Shown here piece by piece: positions 26,912-37,557 of a DNA stretch of 64,000 nt. Position numbers and translations under genes: made by a program. The notes beneath the pieces are model-generated. The model saw nothing but the letters and a program-made list of their open reading frames with translations, was not told the origin of the DNA and did no database searches. The number at the start of each line of letters is the position of its first letter. Within the stretch, counting starts at the first letter, position 1. This DNA comes from Rhizobium sp. Leaf306 (GTDB lineage Bacteria > Pseudomonadota > Alphaproteobacteria > Rhizobiales > Rhizobiaceae). The DNA is taken from the NCBI RefSeq assembly GCF_001423425.1, contig NZ_LMNX01000001.1, forward strand, positions 1,417,001 to 1,481,000. Reading direction: 5' to 3'.

Positions 26912-27313
26912 TCAAGGCATGTTCTTCATCATCTCCGGCGACATGACCATCATGTTTGCATTGAGATGGTGCATGACCCAGAGCGAGCCGGAGAGAGCGA
27001 TGACCACGATGACGATCGTGAAGATCAGTGCCATCGCCGTCCAGCCGCCTTCGGACTTGGTGTTCATGTGCAGGAAGTAGATCATGTGCACAACGATCTG
27101 GATGACGCCGAAGATCATAACCAGAGCGCCGGTGACAGCCTTGTTGTCGAAGACGTCGCCCATCACAAGCCAGAACGGTATCGCCGTCAGGATCACCGAC
27201 AGGATGAAGCCGGTCGTATAGCTTTTCAGCGAACCGTGGCTCGCCTCGTGCCCGTGGCTATGGGCGTGATGCGCGGCGTGCGCATCTTCGTGCGCGGGTG
27301 CTTTGTCGGTCAT
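26912..27313 (-). CDS. cyoD: Cytochrome o ubiquinol oxidase subunit IV
   Basis: 133 residues from ATG 27313. The N-terminus is His-rich (HEDAHAAHHAHSHGHEASHG). Three membrane helices follow, with the CyoD pattern SYTTGFILSVILTAIPFWLV and VIQIVVHMIYFLHM. It stabilises the bo3 oxidase complex. The start overlaps cyoC by 4 bases. An upstream extension of the frame lacks a ribosome site. Confidence 0.95.
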   Translation of the reverse strand: MTDKAPAHEDAHAAHHAHSHGHEASHGSLKSYTTGFILSVILTAIPFWLVMGDVFDNKAVTGALVMIFGVIQIVVHMIYFLHMNTKSEGGWTAMALIFTIVIVVIALSGSLWVMHHLNANMMVMSPEMMKNMP

Positions 27314-27939
27314 CCGAGGACTCCCATGAGGTAAACGACGGAGAAGACGCCGATCCAGATGACGTCGAGGAAGTGCCAGAACATCGACAGGCACATCAGG
27401 CGACGGCGGTTTTCCGGGATCAGGCCATGCTTGGAAACCTGCACCATCAGCGTGACCAACCAGATGATACCGAAGGTAACGTGCAGACCGTGGGTTCCGA
27501 CCAGCGTGAAGAACGCCGACAGGAACGCAGAGCGCTGCGGACCGGCACCTTCGTGCAGGAGATGGCTGAATTCGTAGAGCTCGATGCCCAGGAAGGCGAG
27601 ACCGAACACGCCGGTCACGCCCAGCCAGAACAGCGTCTCCGCCTTGGCGCCACGCTCCATCTGAAGCATCGCGAACCCGTAGGTGATCGACGAGAACAGC
27701 AGCATCGCGGTGTTGAGCGCGACGAGCGGCAGGTCGAACAGATCCGCCGGTGATGGTCCGGCCGCATAATTGCGGCCGACGACAGCGTAGGTGGCGAACA
27801 GGATCGCGAAGATCAGGCAGTCGCTCATCAGGTAGAGCCAGAACCCAAGATTGGTGCTGTTCTCCGGATGATGATCTTCTTCCAGGTAGAATTGCGGGTT
27901 TTCCGCCGTCTCTGTTTTAGAAGCACTCATGGTTATCAC
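27310..27939 (-). CDS. cyoC: Cytochrome o ubiquinol oxidase subunit III
   Basis: 209 residues with five membrane helices. Family motifs include [23 protein letters not shown] near the N-terminus, and [33 protein letters not shown] in the middle. It is a structural subunit of the proton-pumping quinol oxidase. It overlaps cyoB and cyoD by 4 bases each, a tightly coupled operon. Confidence 0.96.
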   Translation of the reverse strand: MITMSASKTETAENPQFYLEEDHHPENSTNLGFWLYLMSDCLIFAILFATYAVVGRNYAAGPSPADLFDLPLVALNTAMLLFSSITYGFAMLQMERGAKAETLFWLGVTGVFGLAFLGIELYEFSHLLHEGAGPQRSAFLSAFFTLVGTHGLHVTFGIIWLVTLMVQVSKHGLIPENRRRLMCLSMFWHFLDVIWIGVFSVVYLMGVLG

Positions 27940-29939
27940 ACCTGCCTAGCGAGCAGTTCGGTCCGCTTGTTCTCTTCCGCGACAACGTCGTCCGCCGGAA
28001 TGTAGTAGTCGCGGTTGTAGTTGAACGTATGGACGATCGACACAACGATGATGGCGATGAAGGACAGGGCAGCAAGCCACCACATGTACCAGATCAGGCC
28101 GAAGGCGAGTGCCACGCTGATGCCGGAGAGGATCGCGCCGGTGCCGGTGTTCTTCGGCATGTGGATCGGCTTGAAACCCTGAAGAGGACGCGCATAACCG
28201 CGGTTCTTCATGTCGTACCAGCTGTCGTGATCGTGGACCACCGGAGTGAAGGCGAAGTTGTAGTCCGGTGGCGGCGACGATGTCGACCATTCCAGAGTAC
28301 GGCCGTGCCATGGGTCGCCCGTTTCGTCCCTCAGTTCATCACGCTTCCAGACGCTGACGCCGATCTGGATGATGAATGAGGCGATACCGATGGCAATCAT
28401 ACCTGCACCGCAGGCTGCGATGATGAACCAGATCTGCAGCGACGGATCTTCGAACTGCGATACGCGGCGGGTGACGCCCATCAGGCCAAGAACGTAGAGC
28501 GGCATGAAGGCGAAGTAGAAGCCGACGAACCAGAACCAGAACGATACCTTGCCCCAGAATTGGTTCAGCTTGAAGCCGAACGCCTTCGGGAACCAGTAGT
28601 TCACGCCTGCGAGAAGGCCGAACAGCACGCCGCCGATGATGACGTTGTGGAAGTGGGCGATCAGGAACAGGGAGTTGTGGAGCACGAAGTCGGCAGGCGG
28701 AACAGCCAGCATGACGCCGGTCATACCACCGATGGCAAACGTCACCATGAAGCCGACCGTCCAGAGCATCGGGACGTCGTAGCGAATACGACCGCGATAC
28801 ATCGTGAACAGCCAGTTGAACATCTTCGCGCCCGTCGGGATCGAGATGATCATCGTGGTGATGCCGAAGAAGGCGTTGACCGAAGCACCCGAACCCATCG
28901 TGAAGAAGTGGTGCAGCCACACGAGGTAGGACAGGATCATGATCACGCAGGTCGCGTAGACCATCGAGGCATAGCCGAACAGGCGCTTGCCGGAGAAGGT
29001 CGCAACGATTTCCGAGAAGATCCCGAAGACCGGAAGGATCAGGATGTAGACTTCCGGGTGACCCCAGATCCAGATCAGGTTCACGTACATCATCGGGTTA
29101 CCGCCGAGGTCGTTCGTGAAGAAGTTGGTGCCGACGTAACGGTCAAGCGACAGCAGCACGAGGGTTGCGGTCAGGATCGGGAACGAGGCAACGATCAGGA
29201 TGTTGGTGCAGAGTGCCGTCCAGGTGAAGATCGGCATCTTCATGAAGGACATGCCGGGAGCACGCATCTTCACGATTGTCGCGATCAGGTTGATACCCGA
29301 CAACGTCGTGCCGACGCCCGCCACCTGCAGACCCCAGATGTAATAATCCACCCCGACGCCCGGGCTGTAATCGGCGCCCGACAGTGGCGGATAGGCCAGC
29401 CAGCCGGTACGTGCGAACTCGCCGATGAACAGCGAGATCATGATGATGATCGCACCGGCCGTCGTCATCCAGAACGAGAAGTTGTTCAGGAACGGGAACG
29501 AGACGTCACGCGCGCCGATCTGCAGCGGCACGATATAGTTCATGAAACCGGTAACGAAGGGCATCGCCACGAAGAAGATCATGATCACGCCATGGGCGGT
29601 GAAGATCTGGTCGTAGTGGTGAGAGTTGAGGTAGCCCTCGTTGCCGTTGAAGGCGATGGCCTGCTGTACACGCATCATGATGGCGTCGGCAAAGCCGCGG
29701 AACAGCATGATGATGGCCAGCACGATGTACATGATGCCGATTTTCTTGTGATCGACACTGCAAACCCAGTCGCGCCAGAATGGCCCCCAGAGCTTGAAGT
29801 AGGTCATGAGACCCACCACGCCGATGCCGCCCAGACACACGGCCGCAAACGTCACGATCAGGATCGGTTCGTGAAACGGCAGTGATTCGAAGGACAACCT
29901 TCCGAAGATAAACTTCAGGATGTCAGGATTGGAAAACAT
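27936..29939 (-). CDS. cyoB: Cytochrome o ubiquinol oxidase subunit I
   Basis: 667 residues, a heme-copper oxidase with about 15 membrane helices. It oxidises ubiquinol and reduces O2 while pumping protons. The low-spin heme ligand region [17 protein letters not shown], the CuB/Tyr cross-link [12 protein letters not shown], the CuB pair [10 protein letters not shown], and the heme ligands [10 protein letters not shown] are all intact. Length matches E. coli CyoB (663). Confidence 0.97.
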   Translation of the reverse strand: MFSNPDILKFIFGRLSFESLPFHEPILIVTFAAVCLGGIGVVGLMTYFKLWGPFWRDWVCSVDHKKIGIMYIVLAIIMLFRGFADAIMMRVQQAIAFNGNEGYLNSHHYDQIFTAHGVIMIFFVAMPFVTGFMNYIVPLQIGARDVSFPFLNNFSFWMTTAGAIIIMISLFIGEFARTGWLAYPPLSGADYSPGVGVDYYIWGLQVAGVGTTLSGINLIATIVKMRAPGMSFMKMPIFTWTALCTNILIVASFPILTATLVLLSLDRYVGTNFFTNDLGGNPMMYVNLIWIWGHPEVYILILPVFGIFSEIVATFSGKRLFGYASMVYATCVIMILSYLVWLHHFFTMGSGASVNAFFGITTMIISIPTGAKMFNWLFTMYRGRIRYDVPMLWTVGFMVTFAIGGMTGVMLAVPPADFVLHNSLFLIAHFHNVIIGGVLFGLLAGVNYWFPKAFGFKLNQFWGKVSFWFWFVGFYFAFMPLYVLGLMGVTRRVSQFEDPSLQIWFIIAACGAGMIAIGIASFIIQIGVSVWKRDELRDETGDPWHGRTLEWSTSSPPPDYNFAFTPVVHDHDSWYDMKNRGYARPLQGFKPIHMPKNTGTGAILSGISVALAFGLIWYMWWLAALSFIAIIVVSIVHTFNYNRDYYIPADDVVAEENKRTELLARQV

Positions 29940-29950
29940 GGGACAACCCG

Positions 29951-31081
29951 TTAATTGTTGATCTGCGCAGGCGCCGGATCGGCGTCGCCATTGTTCGTGT
30001 CCGGCATCGAGTGGTTGCCGTGACCTTGCTCATTGTGCGGCTGTTCATCGCTCTTGGCAGGTGTGCCAGTCGCGGGGAAAGTCGCGGCGTTTGTACCTTC
30101 CGCATCTCCGATACGACGATTGTCATACTGAAGTTTCGCGCGGTTCTCGTGGCTCTCGGTGCCGGCACCACCCATCATGTCGATATGCATCATTTCGTTC
30201 ATGCACATCTTGCCCGGTTCGGCACACATGTTGAGGATCGCGCTGTAGAGATCCTTGTCGGCCGCCGCAAAGTAGCGGATCGGCTCACGCTCGGACGGCT
30301 TCTCAAGCTTCAGATAGGCATCGCGGTTGAGTGCGGTACCCTGCTGCTTGACCTTTGCGATCCAGCCGTCGAAGCCTTCGGCCGTGTAGCCGTGGAACTT
30401 GAAGCGCATGTGCGAGAACCCGGCACCGCTGTAGTTTGCCGAAAGTCCCTCGAACTCGCCTTCCTTGTTGATGACGGCGTGCAGCTTGGTCTGCATCCCC
30501 GGCATCGCGTAGATCTGGCCGGCGAGCGCCGGAATGTAGAACGAGTTCATCACCGAGCTCGATGTGATCTCGAACGTGATCGGGCGATCGACCGGTGCGG
30601 CCATCTCGTTGACCGTGGCGATGCCGTATTCCGGATAGAAGAACAGCCACTTCCAGTCGAGCGCCACGACTTGAACCGTCAGAGGCCGCGTTTCGGCGGG
30701 AACCGGACGTTCCGCATCGAGGCGGTCGAGAGGACGATACGGGTCGAGACGGTGGGTGCTGATCCAGGTGATCGCACCGAGCGCCACAATGATCGCCAGC
30801 GGCGCGGCCCAGATAACCACTTCGAGCCGTGTCGAGTGATGCCATTCCGGATCGTATTTTGCTGTGGTGTTCGCATGACGATAGTGCCAGGCGAAGTAGA
30901 GCGTGAGAAACACGACCGGCACGATGATCAGCAGCATCAGAACGGTCGAGACGATAATCAGATCTGCCTGCTGCCTGGCGATATCGCCTGATGGCGACAT
31001 CACGACGAGATTGCAGCCCGAAAGGGTGGCCAAAAGCGGCAGCAAAGCGATTTGGATGAGACGTTTCAACATTGGGAACAT
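29951..31081 (-). CDS. cyoA: Cytochrome o ubiquinol oxidase subunit II
   Basis: 376 residues from ATG 31081 (ATG 31072 also possible). The signal peptide ends in a lipobox, LSGC, so it is a lipoprotein. Two membrane helices anchor a periplasmic cupredoxin-like domain. The CuA ligands of cytochrome c oxidases are absent, as expected for a quinol oxidase. An extra C-terminal tail (last 70 residues, Asn/Gln/Pro-rich) extends beyond the E. coli length of 315. It is the first gene of cyoABCD-SURF1. Confidence 0.95.
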   Translation of the reverse strand: MFPMLKRLIQIALLPLLATLSGCNLVVMSPSGDIARQQADLIIVSTVLMLLIIVPVVFLTLYFAWHYRHANTTAKYDPEWHHSTRLEVVIWAAPLAIIVALGAITWISTHRLDPYRPLDRLDAERPVPAETRPLTVQVVALDWKWLFFYPEYGIATVNEMAAPVDRPITFEITSSSVMNSFYIPALAGQIYAMPGMQTKLHAVINKEGEFEGLSANYSGAGFSHMRFKFHGYTAEGFDGWIAKVKQQGTALNRDAYLKLEKPSEREPIRYFAAADKDLYSAILNMCAEPGKMCMNEMMHIDMMGGAGTESHENRAKLQYDNRRIGDAEGTNAATFPATGTPAKSDEQPHNEQGHGNHSMPDTNNGDADPAPAQINN

Positions 31082-31376
31082 TGGTCTGCTCGAAACTTTC
31101 GATGTGTCCAGTCGGCCTAACGGAGCAAGCAACTGATCTCCATGAGGTGTTTCGTCGCAGTGCAATAACTTTTTCGCGCTGCAATGCAAGCGGGGTGTGT
31201 GGATTGATGATGGTCGTTGCAAAAACATCAACTCCGCCTCAATGTCCATCTGTTGCCATGGGTGCCTCAGAAAACACCAAAATCCGCCCAAAATATGCTT
31301 TTTGCGCGACGTCTTGATTGACAGCTGGTACGCCCGACATTCTCATGTGGAAACAGACGTGCAGGAGAACACATTC

Positions 31377-32726
31377 ATGAGCCAACTTGCCAATCCTACA
31401 TCCACAGAGATGGAACGGGATGCCCGGCAGATCCACGACGACAAGCCGGTCGAACCGAGCAATATTGCTATCGGGGTCGTCATCGGCAGAATGTCGGAAT
31501 TTTTCGACTTCTTCGTGTACGGCCTTGCCTCGGTCCTGGTTTTTCCTCGGGTGGTCTTTCCGTTTGCCGGAGACCCGGTCACCGCCACGCTTTACTCGTT
31601 TGCGATCTTCTCGCTCGCGTTCATCGCGCGTCCTGTTGGCTCGGTGGTCTTCATGTGGGTCGACCGTACCTATGGACGCGGCACGAAGCTGACGATTGCC
31701 CTTCTCGTGCTCGGTGGCTCGACGGCCTCGATCGCCTTCCTGCCCGGCTATGAGACGATCGGATACTGGTCGCCGGCTCTGCTGGCGCTGTTCCGTCTGG
31801 GCCAGGGTTTTGCGCTGGGTGGAGCCTGGGACGGTCTTGCATCGCTGCTGGCACTGAATGCACCCCCGAACCGCCGCGGCCTTTACGCGATGATCCCGCA
31901 GCTCGGCGCGCCATTCGGGTTTGCGCTCGCGAGCGTCCTGTTCGGCTATTTCGTCTTCAATCTCTCCGACGCCGACTTCCTGAGCTGGGGCTGGCGCTAT
32001 CCGTTCTTCGTCGCGTTTGCCATCAACGTTGTGGCCCTGTTTGCTCGTCTGCGCATTGTTGCATCGAAAGAGTTCGGCGATGCGCTCGAAGCCCACGAAT
32101 TGCAGGCAAAGCCGGTTCTGGAAGTGCTGCGCGTTCACGGGGGCGACGTCGTTCTCGGCGCCTTTGCCCCGCTTGCAAGCTTCGCGATGTTCCACCTTGT
32201 AACGATCTTCCCGCTGAGCTGGGTGACACTTTTCGGTGGCCAGAGCGCCGGGAAATTCCTGTTCGTCCAGGTCATCGGTGCTTTGCTCGGACTCGTGACG
32301 GTCGTGATCTCCGGTCTTCTTGCAGACAGGATCGGTCGTCGCCGCCAGTTGATCATTGGTGCGGTGATCATCGCCATCTTCAGCTTTACGGCGCCGTTCC
32401 TGCTGAATGCGGGCGGTACCGGCCAGGATGCATTCATCATCATCGGCTTTGCCATCCTCGGCCTTTCCTTTGGTCAGGCCTCCGGTTCGGTTTCGTCGCG
32501 CTTCAGCCAGCCTTACCGTTACACCGGTTCGGCCCTGACCTCCGACCTCGCATGGTTGGTCGGCGCAGGTTTTGCGCCACTGACCGCGCTCGGTCTCGCG
32601 AGCCAGTTCGGCATCATCTTCATCGGCGGATACCTGATTTCGGGTGCCATCTGCACGATCGTCGCCCTGATGCTCAGCCGTGCACCTGACAGGTCCGCCG
32701 ACAGCCCGCAGGGTGTCGCGACCTGA
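31377..32726 (+). CDS. MFS transporter, metabolite:H+ symporter type
   Basis: 449 residues from ATG 31377, with AGGAGA upstream. Twelve membrane helices are predicted. The MHS-group features are GRMSEFFDFFVYGLASVLVFP at helix 1, and DRTYGRGTKLTIALL after helix 2, followed by RLGQGFALGGAWDG. The substrate is unknown. Family members move organic acids, betaines or shikimate. It is divergent from cyoA, an arrangement common in Rhizobiales, and ends in a strong terminator. Confidence 0.88.
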   Translation: MSQLANPTSTEMERDARQIHDDKPVEPSNIAIGVVIGRMSEFFDFFVYGLASVLVFPRVVFPFAGDPVTATLYSFAIFSLAFIARPVGSVVFMWVDRTYGRGTKLTIALLVLGGSTASIAFLPGYETIGYWSPALLALFRLGQGFALGGAWDGLASLLALNAPPNRRGLYAMIPQLGAPFGFALASVLFGYFVFNLSDADFLSWGWRYPFFVAFAINVVALFARLRIVASKEFGDALEAHELQAKPVLEVLRVHGGDVVLGAFAPLASFAMFHLVTIFPLSWVTLFGGQSAGKFLFVQVIGALLGLVTVVISGLLADRIGRRRQLIIGAVIIAIFSFTAPFLLNAGGTGQDAFIIIGFAILGLSFGQASGSVSSRFSQPYRYTGSALTSDLAWLVGAGFAPLTALGLASQFGIIFIGGYLISGAICTIVALMLSRAPDRSADSPQGVAT

Positions 32727-32755
32727 TCGAAGGGGTTAAAGCCGATAGACAGACT

Positions 32756-32786
32756 AAAAGGGTCAGCCAGCGCTGGCCCTTTTTAT
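32756..32786 (+). terminator. Rho-independent terminator after the MFS gene
   Basis: AAAAGGGTCAGC (32756-32767) pairs with GCTGGCCCTTTT (32772-32783), with one G-T wobble and a short loop. The right arm runs into further Ts. It lies 30 bases after the transporter stop and 25 bases before the end of convergent modC, so it may serve both. Confidence 0.85.
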
Positions 32787-32810
32787 TTCGGGCACGGCGT
32801 ACACGGCTAA

Positions 32811-33881
32811 TTACCGTGCCAGGGTGACGGTCTTGATCACCGCATAGACGGGAAGTCCGGCTTGAAGTGCAAGACGCTCAACCGACAGGCCGGTGATCCG
32901 GGCAAGCACCACGTCTTCGCCACACCGGATCTTGACGCGCACCATGCCCTCCCCTTCGGCATCCATCTGGGCGATCTGCCCTTCCAGAATGTTGAGGGCG
33001 CTCAGCCCTTCGGGCTTCCTGGTGGCGAGCATCACATCTCGCCCCGGCACATGGAGCCTGACGCTCTGTCCAACCTGCGCCCGCGCGTTCGAAACGACGA
33101 GAACTTCGGACGAAAGCCGCACAGTCGCCAAGCCATGCGCCGAATCGATCGCTTCGACGGTTCCGGAAAGCACCACGCCGGCTTCGCGGCGCTCTGTGGC
33201 CAGTACTTGGCTGCCGGACAGCACGTCCGACGGTGTGCCTGATATCTCCACCCGACCGTCGCTCATCATCACGACGCGGTCCGAGAGCCTCGCCACTTCC
33301 GCGACCGAATGGCTGACATAGACGATGGGCATCGCGGTCTCATCGCGCATCCGCTCCAGATAGGGCAGGATTTCGGCCTTTCGCTCGTCGTCGAGCGCTG
33401 CGAGTGGTTCGTCCATCAGGAGCAGTCTTGGTGACGACAAAAGCGCTCGGCCGATCGCCACGCGCTGCTTTTCGCCACCGGAAAGGTTGCCCGGCCGGCG
33501 GTCGAGGAGCGGACCGATGCCGAGCAGTTCGACAACATGCGAGATATTCTCGACCTGCGCTGACTTGGGCGCGAACCATTTTCCGTAAAGAAGGTTCTGA
33601 CGGACGCTTAGATGCGGGAAGAGCCGTGCTTCCTGGAAGACATATCCGAAGCGACGCCTGTGCATTGGCACGAAGATGCCACGTTCGGTATCCAGCAAGA
33701 CATCGCCGTCAATCTCGATCCGTCCGCGCTGCGGTTTGGAGAGGCCGGCAATGGCGCGCACCAGCGATGTCTTTCCGGATCCCGAGCGGCCGAACAGCGC
33801 CGTCACGCCGCCTGTCGAGGTGAAGGATGCGTCGAGCACGAAGCTCTTGAACGACTGCCGCACGTCCACGATCATCGTCAT
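32811..33881 (-). CDS. modC: Molybdate ABC transporter ATPase
   Basis: 356 residues. Walker [10 protein letters not shown] (about 31-39), signature [16 protein letters not shown], Walker [17 protein letters not shown] and the switch His in VSHSVAE are present. The C-terminal third (about 290-356, [20 protein letters not shown]) is a Mop domain that binds molybdate and can tune transport. It powers import through ModB. The start overlaps modB by 4 bases. Confidence 0.96.
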   Translation of the reverse strand: MTMIVDVRQSFKSFVLDASFTSTGGVTALFGRSGSGKTSLVRAIAGLSKPQRGRIEIDGDVLLDTERGIFVPMHRRRFGYVFQEARLFPHLSVRQNLLYGKWFAPKSAQVENISHVVELLGIGPLLDRRPGNLSGGEKQRVAIGRALLSSPRLLLMDEPLAALDDERKAEILPYLERMRDETAMPIVYVSHSVAEVARLSDRVVMMSDGRVEISGTPSDVLSGSQVLATERREAGVVLSGTVEAIDSAHGLATVRLSSEVLVVSNARAQVGQSVRLHVPGRDVMLATRKPEGLSALNILEGQIAQMDAEGEGMVRVKIRCGEDVVLARITGLSVERLALQAGLPVYAVIKTVTLAR

Positions 33882-34579
33882 TCGACCGCCACCTTGCGTC
33901 CGACCAGATAGGCCATGAATTCGGACGCGAGCAGCGCCGCAAACGAGATCGCGATCGCCACGATGGTAAGACGCATGGCGCCGACATCACCGCCGGGAAC
34001 CTGCGTGAACGTGTAGATCGCTGCCGACAGCGTCTGCGTTTCGCTGGGGATATTGGATACGAATGTGATCGTCGCACCGAATTCACCCATGGCCTTTGCG
34101 AAGGCGAGAATCATGCCGGCGATAATGCCGGGAAGAATGAGCGGCAGGGTAATGGTGAGGAAGACCCAGAGGGGACTGGCGCCAAGCGTGCCGGCCGCCT
34201 CCTCCAGCTTCCGATCCACAGTTTCGATCGACAATCGGATCGAGCGGACCATCAGGGGAAATCCCATCACCCCGCAGGCAAGGGCGGCACCCGTCCAGCG
34301 AAAGGAGAGGACGATGCCGAGATAATCCGCGAGGAACGAGCCCACCACGCCACGTCTGCCGAAGACGATGAGCAACAGGAATCCGGTCACAACAGGCGGC
34401 AGGATCAGCGGCAAAAGCACGATGCCGTTGAGGATCGATTTGCCCCAGAATTTTCCGCGCGCCAAGACATAGGCGACGAGAATGCCGAGCGGAAGGCTGA
34501 CAAGGACGGCCACGCTCGAGACCCGAAGGCTCAGGCGCACCGCCGTCCATTCCTCCTCGCTGAGTACCAACCAGTCCAA
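33878..34579 (-). CDS. modB: Molybdate ABC transporter permease
   Basis: 233 residues from a TTG at 34579 (GAAGGGAAG upstream). About five membrane helices, with the permease EAA-like loop [27 protein letters not shown] (about 140-166) that contacts ModC. It forms the channel for molybdate or tungstate. It lies between modA and modC in the usual order. Confidence 0.95.
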   Translation of the reverse strand: MDWLVLSEEEWTAVRLSLRVSSVAVLVSLPLGILVAYVLARGKFWGKSILNGIVLLPLILPPVVTGFLLLIVFGRRGVVGSFLADYLGIVLSFRWTGAALACGVMGFPLMVRSIRLSIETVDRKLEEAAGTLGASPLWVFLTITLPLILPGIIAGMILAFAKAMGEFGATITFVSNIPSETQTLSAAIYTFTQVPGGDVGAMRLTIVAIAISFAALLASEFMAYLVGRKVAVE

Positions 34580-34627
34580 CGCTGCTTCCCTTCAGACATC
34601 AGCCCAAGGGGCCCAAGTCAAACTGGC

Positions 34628-35413
34628 TTACTTCAGAACCGTAAAGCCTTCCTTTTCGAAGAAAGGCGCGGCTTTGGCGGACTTCAGGTAATCGAGATAA
34701 CCCGCGGCATCCGGCGATTTTGAATCCGAGAGAATCGCAATCGGGTAGATAATCGGCGCGTGGCTGTCCGCAGGGAAGGTTCCAACCACCGCGACACCCG
34801 GATCGGCAGCGGCATCGGTTGCATAGACGATGCCGTAAGGCGCTTCGCCGCGCGACACCAGCGCGAGCGCTGCCCTCACACTTTCGGCACCGGCGACGCT
34901 TTTTTCGACCGACGACCAGATGCCGAGCTTTTCCAGCGCCGACTTTGCGTATTTGCCCGCAGGAACCGAATTCGGCTCACCCATGGCAAGCTTGCCGCCG
35001 TTCAGAAGCCGGGCAAGGTCGAGACCCCTGATGATATCGACCGGTGCGGCATTCTCTTTGGGCGCGACCAGCACGATTTGATTTCCGAGCCAGTTGGACT
35101 TTGTGTCTTCCTTCACCAGAGCCTTGTCGGACAGATAGTTCATCCAGTCGAGATCCGCGGAGATGAACACGTCTGCCGGCGCACCGCTTTCGATCTGCTT
35201 GGCGAGCGCCGAGCTTGCCGCATAGGAGGCTGTCACCGGCTTGCCATAGGCCTTGTTGGCAGCGTCGAGCGCATTCTTCATGCTGGCTGCAGCAAACACC
35301 GTCACCTTCTCATCCGCCGCGGCCGGAGCAGCCAGCAAGGCGAGAGACAAGGAGGCTGCGAGGACGGTCATCAACCCTTGAAAAACATAGGAACGTCGAG
35401 TCTTACCATTCAT
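34628..35413 (-). CDS. modA: Molybdate-binding periplasmic protein
   Basis: 261 residues from ATG 35413 (GGGAG 9 bases upstream). The signal peptide covers about 1-34, ending in APAAADE. The ModA motif TVFAAASMKNALD starts the mature protein, and GAPADVFISADLDWMNYL follows. It captures molybdate for ModBC. Molybdenum supply links it to the paoABC aldehyde oxidoreductase elsewhere in this window. A palindromic region lies upstream and may be the ModE operator. Confidence 0.96.
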   Translation of the reverse strand: MNGKTRRSYVFQGLMTVLAASLSLALLAAPAAADEKVTVFAAASMKNALDAANKAYGKPVTASYAASSALAKQIESGAPADVFISADLDWMNYLSDKALVKEDTKSNWLGNQIVLVAPKENAAPVDIIRGLDLARLLNGGKLAMGEPNSVPAGKYAKSALEKLGIWSSVEKSVAGAESVRAALALVSRGEAPYGIVYATDAAADPGVAVVGTFPADSHAPIIYPIAILSDSKSPDAAGYLDYLKSAKAAPFFEKEGFTVLK

Positions 35414-35450
35414 CCAATCGCGCTCCCAGGCATAAGCAAGATATCCATCT

Positions 35451-35504
35451 CGATATATCGCACGCGGAATTTTTGCCAAGGGATATATTCCGCGAAATAT
35501 CTCG
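35451..35504. promoter_or_regulatory. Candidate ModE-type operator upstream of modA
   Basis: CGATATATCG (35451-35460) is a perfect palindrome. CGCGGAAT (35463-35470) and ATTCCGCG (35487-35494) form a perfect inverted repeat, and GATATATTCCGCGAAATATC (35482-35501) is a near palindrome. The whole block is an imperfect inverted repeat 38-91 bases upstream of the modA start. ModE sites in other bacteria contain TATAT-rich half sites, but the match is only approximate. Confidence 0.45.
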
Positions 35505-35603
35505 CTGGGTAAGCCAATCCAGAACGCTCCACAGCAATCGGCCCCAAGCACCAGCATCGAGTGCCGCACCGATGGTCTTAATCACCGGTGCTGCTTTGCG
35601 GGT

Positions 35604-35780
35604 TCAAACAACGCGACCGAGCCGGTGGTACAGGTTCGAGTATTTTACCGCCTCCGGCTGCTCCTTGATTTCCTGCAAATAGTGACTGATCGCGACCCGG
35701 ATGAGTTCGAAGTCCTGGTTTGAGAAGACGGCTCTCGATCGTTCGGGTTGTGACGTCTTGGTCTCAGTATTTGTCGACAT
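35604..35780 (-). CDS. Small hypothetical protein downstream of aceA
   Basis: 58 residues from ATG 35780 (GGAGG 7 bases upstream). The N-terminal 15 residues are polar and probably disordered. The rest (FSNQDFELIRVAISHYLQEIKEQPEAVKYSNLYHRLGRVV) is helical and ends in a conserved-looking YHRLGRVV. It follows aceA on the same strand with a 67-base gap and is probably co-transcribed. Function unknown. Confidence 0.65.
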   Translation of the reverse strand: MSTNTETKTSQPERSRAVFSNQDFELIRVAISHYLQEIKEQPEAVKYSNLYHRLGRVV

Positions 35781-35847
35781 TTCAGCTCCTCCGTTGAAAG
35801 TGTACCTCGAAGGAGCATCGCTCCTTCGAGGCGTATGATCCTGCAGC

Positions 35848-37440
35848 TCAAGCTGCAAACTGGTTCATCGTATTGTGCTCTCCAGCCGCCTTCAGCGCCG
35901 CATCGCCACCAAAATATTCCTTGTGATCGTCGCCCAGATCCGAACCGGCCATATTCTGGTGCTTCACCGCTGCGATCCCCTGGCGAATTTCCTGCCGCTG
36001 AACGCCGGCGACGTAGCCAAGCATTCCCTGATCGCCGAAGTACTCCTTCGCAAGATTGTCGGTCGAAAGAGCGGCCGTGTGGTAGGTCGGCAGGGTGATC
36101 AGATGATGGAAGATGCCTGCTCGCTTTGCTGCGTCACGCTGAAATGTCCGGATGCGCTCATCAGCTTCTTTGCCGAGTTCCGTACCGTCGTAGTCGACGC
36201 TCATGAGCTTCGCACGGTCATACTCCGAAACGTCCCTACCCTGCTCGACCCACGCGTCAAAGACCTGTTGCCGAAAGTTCAGCGTCCAGTTGAAGGAAGG
36301 CGAGTTGTTATAGACGAGCTTCGCGTTCGGAACGACATCGCGGATGCGGTCGACCATCCCGGCGATCTGCTCGATGTGCGGTTTCTCGGTCTCGATCCAG
36401 AGAAGGTCCGCGCCGTTCTGAAGCGCATTGATGCAATCGAGCACGCAACGATCGGCACCCGTGCCGGGTCGGAACTGGTAGAGGTTCGAGCGGAGGCGCT
36501 TGGGACGAAGAACCTTGTCGCCACGGGTCAGCAGGACGTCACCGTTCGATCGCTGGCCCGCGCCGACCTCTTCGCAATCCAGAAACGAATTGTACTGGTC
36601 GCCGATATCGCCTTCGGAGACCGAAAAGGCGATCTGTTTGGTCAACCCCGCACCCAGTGAATCCGTGCGAGCCACGATGACGCCGTCGTCCACTCCCATC
36701 TCGAGAAAGGCGTAGCGCAACGCACGGATCTTCGCGACAAAGTCTTCATGAGGGACGGTAACTTTACCATCCTGATGGCCACACTGCTTCTCGTCGGAGA
36801 CCTGGTTTTCGATCTGAAGAGCGCAGGCCCCTGCCTCGATCATTTTCTTGGCGAGCAGGTAGGTCGCTTCGGCATTGCCGAACCCGGCATCAATATCGGC
36901 TATGACCGGGACGACGTGCGTTTGGAAATCATCGATCGCGGAGGTAAGCTGCCGTTCCTTGACAGCATCGCCTGCCTCCCGGGCTTTGTCGATTTGCCGG
37001 AATAGGTCACCAAGTTCACGAGCATCGGCTTGCCGCAGGAACGTGTAAAGCTCGTTGATCAATGCCGGTACAGTCGTCTTCTCGTGCATCGACTGGTCTG
37101 GCAGAGGCCCGAATTCCGAGCGCAATGCGGCGACCATCCAGCCGGAGAGGTAAAGGTATCGCCGCTCCGTGCTTTTAAAATGCTTTTTGATCGATATGAT
37201 CTTCTGCTGACCGATGAACCCATGCCAGCACCCGAGCGACTGCGTGTACTTGGACGGGTCGTTATCATACGCGTCCATGTCTCGCCGCATGACCTTGGCG
37301 GTGTATTTGGCGATGTCGAGGCCGGTCTTGAACCGGTTCTGAAGCCTCATCCTCGCAACGGCCTCGGGTGTCATTCCAGTCCAGCATTCATTCCCACCTA
37401 TCAGGTGCTCGGCTTCTTCGAGTAGTTTTTGATACGACAT
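35848..37440 (-). CDS. aceA: Isocitrate lyase, long form
   Basis: 530 residues from ATG 37440 (GGAGGG upstream). It splits isocitrate into succinate and glyoxylate, the first step of the glyoxylate shunt. The catalytic motif is KQCGH (C220), with TRTDSLGAGL (R/T/D) and the C-terminal NMAGSDLGDDHKEYF. An insertion at about 265-330 makes it about 100 residues longer than the usual 430-residue alphaproteobacterial enzyme. It closely resembles the Pseudomonas aeruginosa type. It is divergent from an ScfR/RamB-like regulator, which probably controls it. Confidence 0.96.
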   Translation of the reverse strand: MSYQKLLEEAEHLIGGNECWTGMTPEAVARMRLQNRFKTGLDIAKYTAKVMRRDMDAYDNDPSKYTQSLGCWHGFIGQQKIISIKKHFKSTERRYLYLSGWMVAALRSEFGPLPDQSMHEKTTVPALINELYTFLRQADARELGDLFRQIDKAREAGDAVKERQLTSAIDDFQTHVVPVIADIDAGFGNAEATYLLAKKMIEAGACALQIENQVSDEKQCGHQDGKVTVPHEDFVAKIRALRYAFLEMGVDDGVIVARTDSLGAGLTKQIAFSVSEGDIGDQYNSFLDCEEVGAGQRSNGDVLLTRGDKVLRPKRLRSNLYQFRPGTGADRCVLDCINALQNGADLLWIETEKPHIEQIAGMVDRIRDVVPNAKLVYNNSPSFNWTLNFRQQVFDAWVEQGRDVSEYDRAKLMSVDYDGTELGKEADERIRTFQRDAAKRAGIFHHLITLPTYHTAALSTDNLAKEYFGDQGMLGYVAGVQRQEIRQGIAAVKHQNMAGSDLGDDHKEYFGGDAALKAAGEHNTMNQFAA

Positions 37441-37523
37441 GAGACCCTCCAATGTTTCTGTCCATGGGACGATAACAGCCGGTAAGGCCATGGCGAGCCA
37501 CACTGAAGTCAAGCTGTCAAACT

Positions 37524-37550
37524 TTACAGAAGTTCTTCGAAATGCTGTAA
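37524..37550. promoter_or_regulatory. Candidate operator between aceA and its divergent regulator
   Basis: TTACAG (37524-37529) and CTGTAA (37545-37550) are perfect inverted copies, 15 bases apart. A nearby CTGTCAAACTTTACAG repeats the CTGT/ACAG half sites. The block lies 7 bases before the regulator's start codon and 84 bases before that of aceA. Autoregulation and aceA control from one site are plausible. Confidence 0.45.
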
Positions 37551-37557
37551 TGCTTGT

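Noticed and set aside
28560-29885. Long + strand open frame opposite cyoB
   Set aside because: Asp/His/Arg-rich antisense frame of a membrane protein gene, with no ribosome site or domain.
31082-31376. FNR/FixK-type box in the cyoA-MFS intergenic region
   Set aside because: TTGAT occurs, but no symmetric TTGAT-N4-ATCAA partner was found, so no oxygen-responsive site is claimed.
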